Source: Nitrospirales bacterium (GTDB lineage: Bacteria > Nitrospirota > Nitrospiria > Nitrospirales > UBA8639). Taken from it: a stretch of DNA of 33,015 nt. A program made the position numbers and the translations under genes. The stretch spans positions 1-33,015 of the forward strand of contig JAJDBQ010000174.1 in the NCBI GenBank assembly GCA_029261255.1, written 5' to 3'. Below the pieces are notes generated by a model. It was not told where the DNA came from and made no database searches. It saw nothing but the letters and a program-made list of their open reading frames with translations. Of the stretch, positions 24,538 to 32,987 are shown piece after piece. How positions within the stretch are numbered: position 1 is the first letter of the stretch; each line of letters begins with the position of its first letter.

Positions 24538-24877
24538 CTCCAGAACGATCGTTATATGCGGGATTACTTACGTCCCGCCCATGGAATGCATATCGTGATG
24601 TAATCAGACCCTAGAACGTGGGTCTATACCTCAGAAGTGGTAGGTTCCATTTCCTTTTCCAATAATACCAGCCCTCTAAAAAATAATGCTCCCGTTCGCA
24701 GTCGACAGCCTTATCCAAATAATACTAACCCTCTAATCTTTTCCGGAAAGAGCACAGGGCCATTCCAAATCCTGAGAGCTGACGTCCATAGGAGCCGTAA
24801 CGGGGCTAGAGACTAAGCCCCGCATTTCTGAGGGTACGGTGGTGAAGCAGAAATCTTTGAAAATTTTGAAGAAAATA
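24538..24877. other. Structured gene-free stretch with a direct repeat pair
   Basis: No protein gene is seen. Two near-identical 27-28-base copies (CCTT-T/A-TCCAA then TAATAC, ending CCCTCTAA) lie at 24653-24679 and 24709-24736. Two hairpins flank them: GCGGGA/TCCCGC (24558-24578) and CGGGGCT/AGCCCCG (24801-24822). With the minus-strand terminator at 24511 this suggests a transcribed non-coding region. Confidence 0.4.
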
Positions 24878-24952
24878 TGGAGCCGGCGAGTGGGATTGAA
24901 CCACCGACCAACGATTTACGAAACCGTTGCTCTACCACTGAGCTACGCCGGC
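24878..24952 (-). tRNA. tRNA-Thr (anticodon CGT)
   Basis: The minus strand folds as a tRNA: acceptor GCCGGCG with CGCCGGC, D arm GCTCAGTGGTAGAGC, anticodon stem ACGGT/ATCGT with loop TTCGTAA (anticodon CGT, reads ACG), T arm GGTGG TTCAATC CCACT, discriminator T, and an encoded CCA (24880-24878). It reads the codon ACG for threonine. Confidence 0.96.
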
Positions 24953-25190
24953 TAAAGGCAGGAAATGAGAACCAAGAAAATATTAAGCAATCGGACTTAC
25001 AATGCGAAAAGCACTGCTACAGTAGTCATTTATACCTTTCGTCACTTAGTATCGTCAACTAAAGTGGCGTAAGGTGGAAAGATGACTGACACCATCTTCC
25101 TCCAGCCTCATTCCTTCCCTTTCCATTGACTTGGCTAGAAAGATCGCCTAATTTCTTTGCAGACGCGTTGGCAAGATCATTGAGCAAATT

Positions 25191-25670
25191 ATGAAAAACA
25201 TGACGATTCATATAATTTTCAGCGCCTCAATATGGCTAGGGATGATGTTGTTCATCTCCCCCCTCCATGCTGGGTCAGACTTTCAGGTTGAAAAAGTCGT
25301 TATTTCCAAGCATGTTGCGAATCGAAATCCAGCAGGCATATTCTCCCCGTCTGCCTATTGCGAAAAAGATAAAAATGGTCAGGCTGCTATCCCCGTTGTG
25401 AAGAGCTCACAAACCTCAAAAGTATTTTTTTGGACAAAGGTGATCGCGACAACGAAGGGAACGTTACGACATAGCTGGCATCATCAAATTGAAGGTACGT
25501 GGAAAAAAGTCTCGGAAGTGAATCTTTCCATACGTCCCTCATCTGGCTATAGAATGTGGAGCTTGAAATCCCTTAAACCTGAAATCCACACAGGAGAATG
25601 GATGATTGTCGTCGCTCCCTCACACACACCAGAAGAGATTCTTTGCATCACACGATTCCGTGTAGAATAA
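25191..25670 (+). CDS. DUF2914 family exported protein
   Basis: The 159-residue protein has a signal peptide (basic start, hydrophobic core, cleavage after LHA near residue 27). The mature part shows the DUF2914 pattern: KVFFWTKVIATTKGTLRHSWHH, then a strand GTWKKVSEVNLSIRPSSGYRMWSLKSLKPE and TGEWMIVVAP, ending in an ITRFRV strand. The family is common in Deltaproteobacteria and related phyla and has no known biochemical function. It lies between tRNA-Thr and ubiA, possibly in one transcription unit with ubiA (111-base gap). Confidence 0.85.
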   Translation: MKNMTIHIIFSASIWLGMMLFISPLHAGSDFQVEKVVISKHVANRNPAGIFSPSAYCEKDKNGQAAIPVVKSSQTSKVFFWTKVIATTKGTLRHSWHHQIEGTWKKVSEVNLSIRPSSGYRMWSLKSLKPEIHTGEWMIVVAPSHTPEEILCITRFRVE

Positions 25671-25781
25671 CGGAGTCGACAATAATTCAGAGATTCGTCT
25701 TTTTTGGCTCCTTGATAAACACTAAACATACCCATCAACTATTTCCCCATGATTCTCAAGAAAGTCTTTCCCGATATCTAA

Positions 25782-26675
25782 ATGTCAGCCGTCCCGCCTT
25801 CTGATCCCTCTGAATCAGTCCACCCCCTGAGGCTTCACGCCTTTACCAATCTGATCAGATTGCCGAACCAAACGGGTACATTGCTGTTGTTGTTTCCCAC
25901 TTTGTGGTCCCTGGTCTTTGCGTCACAAGGGTGGCCCTCTACAAAGTTGCTCATCATTTTCATCATCGGATCTTTTATAATGCGCAGTGCCGGTGTGATC
26001 ATGAACGATCTTGCCGATCGCTCATTTGATGGTCAGGTGGAGCGAACACGTCACCGACCACTAGTATCAGGACAGTTGCGACCAAGACATGCTTTGGGAT
26101 TGTTACTTTCTTTACTCCTTGGCGCTGTCGCTCTTTTATCTTTTCTGAATCCTCTCACTTGGGAACTTAGCCCAGTCGCCCTGTTGCTTGCTGGGATCTA
26201 TCCCTTCTGTAAGCGTTTTTTTCACATTCCACAACTCATGCTCGGTGTTTCCTTTGGTTGGGGAGGAGTCATGGCTTGGGCAGCTGTTCGCAATCAATTA
26301 GAGATGACCACTTGGTTACTCTTTGCCGCAACGGTGTGTTGGGCGATAGTTTACGATACTATTTATGCTATTCAGGACAAAAATGATGACATGAAAATCG
26401 GCGTCAAGTCATCGGCTATCCTGTTTGGATCCTATACCTGGCTGTGCGTAGGATTGACAGCATCGTTCATGCTGTTTTTTTTATCGTTAGCTGGTGAGAT
26501 AAATCAGTTGGGAGCAGCATACTTCGTGGCGCTAGGATTAGCGGCCATTCTCATGGGCTATCAGATAGTACTCCTTCGGTCAGAAGTATCAGCTGACTTA
26601 GCCTTCAAACTATTCAAACAACATTGCTGGATAGGAATAATTGTTCTGGCAGGAATTTTCTTAGGCACATTGTAG
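25782..26675 (+). CDS. ubiA: 4-hydroxybenzoate polyprenyltransferase (UbiA family)
   Basis: This integral membrane enzyme attaches a polyprenyl chain to an aromatic acid in quinone synthesis. Both Mg-diphosphate motifs are present: N75-D76-x-x-D79-x-x-x-D83 in VIMNDLADRSFDGQVERTR and D199-x-x-x-D203 in YAIQDKNDDMKIG. FPTLWSLVFASQG, YPFCKRFFHIPQLMLGVSFGW and GVKSSAILFG are close to E. coli UbiA. At 297 residues with about eight to nine helices the length is normal. If the organism makes menaquinone by the futalosine route, this could be the functionally similar MqnP, but the UbiA-like sequence makes 4-hydroxybenzoate the more likely substrate. Confidence 0.9.
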   Translation: MSAVPPSDPSESVHPLRLHAFTNLIRLPNQTGTLLLLFPTLWSLVFASQGWPSTKLLIIFIIGSFIMRSAGVIMNDLADRSFDGQVERTRHRPLVSGQLRPRHALGLLLSLLLGAVALLSFLNPLTWELSPVALLLAGIYPFCKRFFHIPQLMLGVSFGWGGVMAWAAVRNQLEMTTWLLFAATVCWAIVYDTIYAIQDKNDDMKIGVKSSAILFGSYTWLCVGLTASFMLFFLSLAGEINQLGAAYFVALGLAAILMGYQIVLLRSEVSADLAFKLFKQHCWIGIIVLAGIFLGTL

Positions 26676-26791
26676 CAACGCACAAATTCCATAGGACAAG
26701 GCTGCTGCTAATGAACCCTTTTAAACAAGGCAAAATACTGAAAAAATGAGACGCTTGGTTCCTCAAGAGTAAAACAAAAATTGTGTTGGTC

Positions 26792-27826
26792 TTACTCTGG
26801 ATCGGGTATAGGAGCCGTTGATATTGGTGCTCGTAATGTTCCTAAATAATACGTTAAGGCCCTGGCATCCGCATCAGAAGCACCTAAGTTAGGCATACGC
26901 GTACGTTTTTTCATAGCCTGTGGATTTTTTATCCAGCGAAATACCCAAGTTGGATTCAAGCGAACTCCTGCTCGATCTAATGTCGGGCCAACCAAACCAC
27001 CAATATCATTGATACTATGACAGCCATTGCAGCCGTATGTATCAGTGTAAAGTTTCTTCCCCAGCTCAACCTGCTGAGCCAAATCAGCTTCGGAAATCGT
27101 GAGATCTGGACGTTCAATACGGGTCTTTTTGGGACGTTTTGAAAAATAATCTACTCCAGCTTTGGCTTTGTTGAACTTTTCATTGGCTATGAGAAAGGCT
27201 GCCTCTTCTGGAAGAGTGATTTCTTCATACTCATAATCCTCTAGTTGCTCATCGGTTAATGTTTCTTCATACGCTTCTTGAGCTGCTTCAGCTTTTTCCG
27301 TGGCAGCTTCGTAGGCAGCTTGAGTCGATTCCATTTCTGGCTTTGCGGCTTGAAATACTTCTTCTAATTCCTTTTTCCGTCCAGGCACATCATAGCTCAA
27401 CGACATACCATGTAATGTGCGGACATGGGCAACGATACCCCAGATTTCTTCCTCAGAAAGCGTATATTTAAAAGTCGGCATGGTAGAAACGGCAAAATAA
27501 TTGTCATCATCCAACACTTTGGGGTCTTCCGTATCACGCATGTCTCGATAGATCGTATCGAAGATTTCTTTGTCACTGAACGTAGACATTTCTGCATTGG
27601 ACGCTAAATTTTTGGGCCGTGGGTCTGGCATACGGTCCCAATTAAAACCTTCTCCTTGTTGCCCTGAATCTCCATGGCAATGGCTACAATAATGATGATA
27701 GAGTTTTTTGCCCTTTGCCGTTTTTTCATCACCAGCACAACCATACATGAAAAGACTGGCAGCCAACCCTATCAACAGACAATTCACTAAAGTTCTTGGC
27801 TTATTTCCCTTGGCCACCGGTTTCAT
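26792..27826 (-). CDS. Diheme cytochrome c lipoprotein
   Basis: The 344-residue protein has a lipoprotein signal (lipobox MYGC, Cys30), so it is probably membrane anchored and faces the periplasm. Two class I cytochrome c domains each carry one CxxCH site: C47-SHC-H51 in YHHYCSHCHGDSG and C266-NGC-H270 in YGCNGCHSINDIGG. Likely distal methionines are in VSTMPTFKYTL and TRMPNLG. Between them (about 150-240) is a charged, Glu/Ala-rich helical segment, unusual in diheme cytochromes. It is the last gene of the operon; its ATG overlaps the stop of the heme b protein gene by four bases. Likely role: electron carrier of the bd-like module. Confidence 0.9.
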   Translation of the reverse strand: MKPVAKGNKPRTLVNCLLIGLAASLFMYGCAGDEKTAKGKKLYHHYCSHCHGDSGQQGEGFNWDRMPDPRPKNLASNAEMSTFSDKEIFDTIYRDMRDTEDPKVLDDDNYFAVSTMPTFKYTLSEEEIWGIVAHVRTLHGMSLSYDVPGRKKELEEVFQAAKPEMESTQAAYEAATEKAEAAQEAYEETLTDEQLEDYEYEEITLPEEAAFLIANEKFNKAKAGVDYFSKRPKKTRIERPDLTISEADLAQQVELGKKLYTDTYGCNGCHSINDIGGLVGPTLDRAGVRLNPTWVFRWIKNPQAMKKRTRMPNLGASDADARALTYYLGTLRAPISTAPIPDPE

Positions 27827-28662
27827 GCTGATTGGCCCTTTCTCAATTTCCTTACCACCACCAATTCAAACGCGGCAGCCAGTGCTAATCCAAAAATCAC
27901 CCATCCATAGATGGAGTTGTCAGCGCTAGGTTCGGCCCGAATAGACCACCAAGATGACACCGCTTTTTGACTGCCTTTTTCTTTCGGGACTCCGCTAACT
28001 AGGGCCCCATCCCAAAAAGAAAAAGCGACACTTCTCCAGTCACCTGGTTCAATTTGGACGTCTTCCTCATCCTCGGTCTTAAGTGCCCGTGTAAACACGA
28101 CTTTCCAAGAACCACCGGACCAAGCGCCAGTAGCACTGACGTCTTGCTTTTCTTGAGTGCTCAAGGTCTTAAAGCCCTTAGCACTCATATCCAGTGCCTT
28201 TCCGTTTTCTTTTTTCCAAAACCAAATATTGACTGGACCGCCTTCCACCTGAAGCATTGGCTGCCCATGTGCAAAGTGAGCCTTTTTGTCTCCCACCATA
28301 AATTCTATTGCAGCAGCATCTTTAGGGTCTTCGGTGGGATCTTCATATTCAAGTAAAATTGCAAGGTTTTGCCCATCATGCAAACCTTTGACCTTCACTG
28401 TATTAACTGTTACTTCCTGAATGCGCTCAGGCCAATGTACTTGTGGAGCTAAGTTAAATTCGGATTCAGGCACGGAGGCCCATTGGGGAGAGTTTGGATC
28501 ATCAGCAGGAAGAGTGCCCTGTACTTGATACATCCTGATTGAAACACTTGCGCCTACTTCGTCTGCAGGTGGAGGATCACTGGCAAACCCCTCAGTAGAA
28601 CCGAGTATTCCAGATAGTCCTACAAGGGCAACTGTTGAAAGGAATCTCAGTATGTTCAGCAT
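27823..28662 (-). CDS. Ethylbenzene dehydrogenase gamma-like heme b protein (NxrC/EbdC-like)
   Basis: The 279-residue protein has a Sec signal peptide and one C-terminal membrane helix (IYGWVIFGLALAAAFELVVV). The exported domain fits the EB_dh/heme-binding gamma family: VNTVKVKGLHDGQNLAILLEYEDPTED, FMVGDKKAHFAHGQPMLQVEGGPVNIWFWK, SGGSWKVVFTRAL and WRSVAFSFWDGA. Such proteins bind one heme b and pass electrons from a molybdopterin catalytic unit; NxrC of nitrite oxidoreductase belongs here. No molybdopterin subunit lies in the window, so here it more likely acts within the adjacent oxidase module. Distal ligands cannot be assigned by eye. Confidence 0.85.
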   Translation of the reverse strand: MLNILRFLSTVALVGLSGILGSTEGFASDPPPADEVGASVSIRMYQVQGTLPADDPNSPQWASVPESEFNLAPQVHWPERIQEVTVNTVKVKGLHDGQNLAILLEYEDPTEDPKDAAAIEFMVGDKKAHFAHGQPMLQVEGGPVNIWFWKKENGKALDMSAKGFKTLSTQEKQDVSATGAWSGGSWKVVFTRALKTEDEEDVQIEPGDWRSVAFSFWDGALVSGVPKEKGSQKAVSSWWSIRAEPSADNSIYGWVIFGLALAAAFELVVVRKLRKGQSA

Positions 28663-28710
28663 GTCATATTCTCCACAAAGACACCATTCTCAAGTAATGG
28701 GTGAGGACCC

Positions 28711-29436
28711 TTAATCGTCTTCTTCCCAAGTCCGAGGGGATTGATGGGCACCATCATATTCCCCCATAATAATTTTCCAGATAAACTCATCCGGCAATTC
28801 GGCTTCCCAGCGAGGCATAGCGGACTTCCATGGCATCGCTTCTACTGGTAAACCTACCCCGCCTTTTTTGATCCTCCAGAAAAGATATGATTCTTGCAGT
28901 TGGGCGATAGTGCCAGGATCAGCAAAGTTTGCAGGTGGAGGATTAAAGCCTTTTGCTGCTGGGCCTTTCCCATCGTAGTTTGCTCCATGACAAGGGGAGC
29001 AGTAGGCCGCATACAGCCCTTTACCCATATTAATATTGGCTTGATTATTCTGATAAGGATTGGCCAATCCTACAAACTCCCCAGGTGGCGCAGGGTGAAT
29101 CGTCCGATTTTCACCGGGCGGAAGATCGCTAGGAGCCAAACTCGTATAAGTTTGCCACCCGACCAATAAGGGAAATAATACCAAGACTGCGAGCCGTGCC
29201 ATTTTCCCAGTCCCGGACTGGCCCTCGCCCGATAGAAATCGAAAAACAGGCCCCATGAGAGACTCCAGCGAGGAGGCACTCATCGTTCCATAAAGCATGA
29301 TCCCACTAAAAGCTAAGGCCATATAGAGATAAATCAAACTTGCGGGAAGAGGAGCGGTCACTAACGGAAGAAGAAACTTTATAAAAACAAATATTCCTAC
29401 AAGTAGGATAGCCCCGCTTGCTAATGGACCTTTCAT
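28711..29436 (-). CDS. Membrane-anchored monoheme cytochrome c
   Basis: The 241-residue protein has three transmembrane segments (about residues 8-27, 33-51, 80-97), then a periplasmic class I cytochrome c domain with one site C146-SPC-H150 in LYAAYCSPCHGANYDGKGP. A distal methionine is likely in PVEAMPWKSAMPRW, typical of small respiratory cytochromes. It lies between the other cytochrome c gene and the heme b protein gene, with gaps of 30 and 48 bases, and probably serves the same complex. The three-helix anchor differs from the one-helix anchor of plain c1-like cytochromes. Confidence 0.88.
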   Translation of the reverse strand: MKGPLASGAILLVGIFVFIKFLLPLVTAPLPASLIYLYMALAFSGIMLYGTMSASSLESLMGPVFRFLSGEGQSGTGKMARLAVLVLFPLLVGWQTYTSLAPSDLPPGENRTIHPAPPGEFVGLANPYQNNQANINMGKGLYAAYCSPCHGANYDGKGPAAKGFNPPPANFADPGTIAQLQESYLFWRIKKGGVGLPVEAMPWKSAMPRWEAELPDEFIWKIIMGEYDGAHQSPRTWEEDD

Positions 29437-29466
29437 GTCGTTCCTCCTGTATTCCGATTCCCCATC

Positions 29467-30114
29467 TTACGGAGCCACGTCACGTTCTGCTAACACAAAA
29501 CTCGTAGAAACTGAATTGGTGTTCAAGGCAACTTCTACTTCTTCAGTCTGCTCTTCCTGCGATTCCATGACATCTTCAACCTTTATACTAATCGGTTCTC
29601 CACTCATCTTTTGAAGAAAGGCAATCACGGAAAAGATTTCTGGCTTCGTCAGTCCAATGGGATCTTTATTGATGTGAGGCATCCGCGCTGGATATTCCTC
29701 AGGTTTCGTTGCGTGACGGAAATCAAGATAAATATAGGCTTGAGGTTGCGTTAGGCTCTCATAGAGGAATTCCTGAGATAACTTTGCGCCAATACCGTTC
29801 AAATCTGGACATCGAGCTGAGTGACTCGGCCCGATCGAGTGACACAACGCACATTGCCCTTTACTAAAAAATATTTTTTGCCCGATGGACGCTAAATCAT
29901 CAGGACTTTTCACCTTTGCGAGATCGAATTTTTCAATAGCTGGAGGCAAAGAGGCCACTTGCGGCACTCCCAAAGCAATTAAACTAAATGCTCCCAATAC
30001 CATCGCCACAAAACCTACGACCCTGAGAAACATCCCCTTGATAAACAAGAGAATGAGAAGCCCCGTTCCGATAACGCACAGACCAATTATTTGGAGTAAC
30101 GCAACTTCACTCAT
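29467..30114 (-). CDS. Membrane-anchored monoheme cytochrome c
   Basis: The 215-residue protein has two N-terminal membrane helices (about 5-27 and 31-51), then a periplasmic domain with one heme site C88-ALC-H92 in FFSKGQCALCHSIGP. Met in ARMPHINKDPIGL is a likely distal ligand. A Glu-rich tail follows (EEQTEEVEVALN). The gene starts six bases after the bd-like oxidase gene, so it almost certainly belongs to the same operon and complex. Presumed role: electron delivery to the oxidase subunit. Confidence 0.9.
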   Translation of the reverse strand: MSEVALLQIIGLCVIGTGLLILLFIKGMFLRVVGFVAMVLGAFSLIALGVPQVASLPPAIEKFDLAKVKSPDDLASIGQKIFFSKGQCALCHSIGPSHSARCPDLNGIGAKLSQEFLYESLTQPQAYIYLDFRHATKPEEYPARMPHINKDPIGLTKPEIFSVIAFLQKMSGEPISIKVEDVMESQEEQTEEVEVALNTNSVSTSFVLAERDVAP

Positions 30115-30120
30115 GATGCC

Positions 30121-32004
30121 TCACTTGTGGTTTTCGACGATCCCAGATTCAATTTGTTCTCCAGAACTAGGCGCCCCACCAGCCATAACCGGAGGACCAC
30201 CAGGAACGCCTGACATTTCAGCCTTAACCTGTTGAGCTTTGGCCTTATCCCCCAATGTCGCGACCCAAAAGATAAATGCTACCAACAAACAATACACAAA
30301 AGTATTCAACGACATAAAAGCAGCCGCATAGCCAAGTGCTGGAGAAAATGCATATTCCGACGTATCTCGCATCACTCCATAAATATGCCAATGTACCCGT
30401 GAAGAGGATCGTGCATAACCCATGAGAGACATGAGAAGGATCACCATCACGGCATTCAGGACTAAACAATACCCGGCTCGTATGGGCATTTTTCCCCAGA
30501 CCATTTCTGTTGTTGTCTTAGCACTTTTCAACAACAAGGCGGTCAAAGGTGTAAAAGTCACCATGATAAAACCTACGATGAGGACTTGGGCCACGGAGAA
30601 ATAATTAATCCGAATAATGGCAGGGACAAAATAACCCCATACGCCTAGAACAATGACCGCAATAGCAGCAATAGCCAACAACCCATTCATAATTGCTTTG
30701 GCCGCTTTTGCCCACCCAGCAGTTTCTTGTTTCCCCGCACGCCAATACATAATGAAACTCATAAAGGTCACGAGGATCATAATATTGGCCACCGTCATTT
30801 TGGCCGACATGACACCGAACACTCCTAACAGTGGATGATGGGTTCCGCCCATTTTTTGCGCTTCAGCTAAACTCGCCACTAATGTATGAGGAGTCATCCA
30901 CACGCCCAGGCACAACAATAAAACAACCAACATCGCCATTATCGGCTTTTTATAGGAATTTTCAGACCCAGGTATCCTATACGTAATACCCATCCAGAAA
31001 TAATAGTTGGCTCCTAAAAATAGCACACCTATCAGCATAGCCTGGAGAATAAACAACCAGGCAAGAAATCCACCCATAAGGGTGATCCCCATCTGCTGGT
31101 TGTACTGATAGACTTCCCTCATCAACCAATAGCCGGCGAATGGGAGAGGTAACATACCAAACACACCAATAAAGTTTCCGACGTATCCCATCCAATCATA
31201 ATGTTCTCGCTCTTCACGAGATACCGCCAAAAGATATCTGATTCCGGCATAAGCGCCGACAATAAACCCACCCAATACTACATTAGCAATGAGTCGATGA
31301 ATATTGACTGGCCACCAAGTCGGGTTCTGCATCGCCATCCAGGCTCTTGTCCATGCATCACCATCGCCCACGACTACGGGACTTGCCTGGAATGTGGCCC
31401 AGGAATTGGGAACAATCATAATCCCAATGGCAAACAAATTTAGGAGAAACCCTAGAAAGAGATGAAACGCTTTTTTATTCCCCTGCATATAATCCCAGCC
31501 ATACCAATACATATACAAGGTCGCGGTTTCCGCTAAAAATAAGAGGCAATAGACAAGGAAGGAAGGAAAAAACATTTCGGTCAGGTATGCCATTAACTTT
31601 GGATACAGGCCAATGAGCAAGAAGAGAAGTATCCCACCAAACAATGCTGTGGTGGCATAGGCCGAAGTCAGCAACTTCGTAAACTCTTTAGCTAATTTGT
31701 CGTATCGGGCTTCTTTGGTCTTCCAGCCAACTATTTCACACACCCAGCCAAAGATCGGCACACCCAATACAAATCCAGCCAACAAAAGATGCTGCTGGGC
31801 GACAATCCAGACTAAGTTTCGACTACCAATTCCCGGAACATCACGATACTCAACAGACATCGCCTTAGTTTCAGCACCAGCAGCCAAAGCAATGACCGGA
31901 AGCAGCAGAACGGAGAGGAAGCTTAGCCACTTAAAGAGTGTTGGCATCTTTTCCAGAAAATTCTTCACGTTTGATTGCCGTATATGGTTGGCCGATTTCA
32001 TCAC
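30121..32004 (-). CDS. Cytochrome bd-like oxidase subunit I (CydA-related)
   Basis: This 627-residue polytopic protein has about 14 transmembrane helices. It resembles CydA in the early part: His72 in QQHLLLAGFVLGVP, LAETATLYMYWYGWDYM (159-173), FHLFLGFLLNLFAIGIMIVPNSWATFQASP (NSW at 200-202) and NPTWWPVNIHRLIANVVLGGF with His236, matching CydA heme-ligand regions. The GRQPW motif of canonical CydA is not present; the nearest segments read REVYQYN (296-301) and SRVHWHIYGVMRDT (535-548). No CydB gene is adjacent. Nitrospira genomes encode several such bd-like proteins, one of them proposed as the terminal oxidase. Whether it reduces O2 and with which donor is inferred, not shown. Confidence 0.82.
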   Translation of the reverse strand: MMKSANHIRQSNVKNFLEKMPTLFKWLSFLSVLLLPVIALAAGAETKAMSVEYRDVPGIGSRNLVWIVAQQHLLLAGFVLGVPIFGWVCEIVGWKTKEARYDKLAKEFTKLLTSAYATTALFGGILLFLLIGLYPKLMAYLTEMFFPSFLVYCLLFLAETATLYMYWYGWDYMQGNKKAFHLFLGFLLNLFAIGIMIVPNSWATFQASPVVVGDGDAWTRAWMAMQNPTWWPVNIHRLIANVVLGGFIVGAYAGIRYLLAVSREEREHYDWMGYVGNFIGVFGMLPLPFAGYWLMREVYQYNQQMGITLMGGFLAWLFILQAMLIGVLFLGANYYFWMGITYRIPGSENSYKKPIMAMLVVLLLCLGVWMTPHTLVASLAEAQKMGGTHHPLLGVFGVMSAKMTVANIMILVTFMSFIMYWRAGKQETAGWAKAAKAIMNGLLAIAAIAVIVLGVWGYFVPAIIRINYFSVAQVLIVGFIMVTFTPLTALLLKSAKTTTEMVWGKMPIRAGYCLVLNAVMVILLMSLMGYARSSSRVHWHIYGVMRDTSEYAFSPALGYAAAFMSLNTFVYCLLVAFIFWVATLGDKAKAQQVKAEMSGVPGGPPVMAGGAPSSGEQIESGIVENHK

Positions 32005-32117
32005 TTGGCCCCCTTCACTCGTATATTTTTAAGCACGGGAAAAGATTTCGCATACTTATAACGCATGCCGCATTCCTCTTGCTAGCTCGAAAAAAAATAT
32101 TTGCAAGGCTTTTAATT

Positions 32118-32987
32118 CTATTTCCCTGCCTGCGTTTCTTTGGCAGAAGGTTCTTCCGCCTTTTCATCGTCTGTATCTTTTGATTCACCGCTTTTTTCTT
32201 CTTCGAGTTTTTTTACCACCAACTCGGCTTTCGCCACGACTTTTTCGGCTTCCTTTAAGACTTTTTTGGGTTCAACCTTTACCTCTTTTTGGCCACTAGA
32301 GATAAACTCATAATCTTCATGCGGATGAGGCGTCGTCGTGGGCAACAAAGCCCAAAAGACAAAGACAAGAACCACGCCTGCGCCAGTAAAAGCCGTGAGC
32401 AACAACGGTTGATCTGCTGGAACGCGAAGACCATCCCAAAAGTTTGCTCTATCCTCTTCTGTTCCATCAAGAGGTTTCGCATTTTTGACAAATGGTTGAG
32501 TCAGCCAACCTAGTCCATACAGCCAGCCAAGGATACAGAGGATAAGAACCACTGATGCCACACTCCCCCACATCACCAGCTCTATGCTTATTTGCTCTGC
32601 TACCGGAATTTCATAGAGAGATTCTTCAATTGAGTGTACGATACTGGATGTCACCGACTTTGCGATTCCGGTTGCCCCTGAAACAATAAATTTTATCAAA
32701 GGCAGGGCTATGGCTGAAAATACCGCCCACCGAATCCAAAGATTTTTCCCAAAACCTGGTTGAGGATCGACTTTCAGTCGGTCGATGAATACTGTTCTTG
32801 CGCAAAGTCCTAAAGCCCAAATATCAATTGGGATGGAGACAAGCAACAGCAAGAAAAAACCTTCCCCCCCCCATGGATGCATGTGACCTGCCAACAATAG
32901 TAAGCAGAACACCATTTTTATGGGAAAGCCAGTCCAGAAGGTTGGCCAAAAAACAAGGAGACCTAATTTAAGATTCGACATGGGCAT
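32118..32987 (-). CDS. Four-helix membrane protein with long charged C-terminal tail
   Basis: I do not recognise a named family. The 289-residue protein has about five hydrophobic segments (residues about 7-30, 38-62, 86-108, 135-157, 198-218), then a C-terminal tail of about 60 residues rich in Lys and Glu (VKVEPKKVLKEAEKVVAKAELVVKK and a Glu/Ser/Asp end). It has no CxxCH heme site. It lies first in the operon, 113 bases before the bd-like gene, and is probably a structural or assembly partner of that module. ATG 32987 and ATG 32981 are both possible starts. Function unknown. Confidence 0.7.
   Translation of the reverse strand: MPMSNLKLGLLVFWPTFWTGFPIKMVFCLLLLAGHMHPWGGEGFFLLLLVSIPIDIWALGLCARTVFIDRLKVDPQPGFGKNLWIRWAVFSAIALPLIKFIVSGATGIAKSVTSSIVHSIEESLYEIPVAEQISIELVMWGSVASVVLILCILGWLYGLGWLTQPFVKNAKPLDGTEEDRANFWDGLRVPADQPLLLTAFTGAGVVLVFVFWALLPTTTPHPHEDYEFISSGQKEVKVEPKKVLKEAEKVVAKAELVVKKLEEEKSGESKDTDDEKAEEPSAKETQAGK

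Noticed and set aside
26676-26791. Terminator between ubiA and the cytochrome operon
   Set aside because: Only weak four-base stems near short T or A runs were found, not enough to call.
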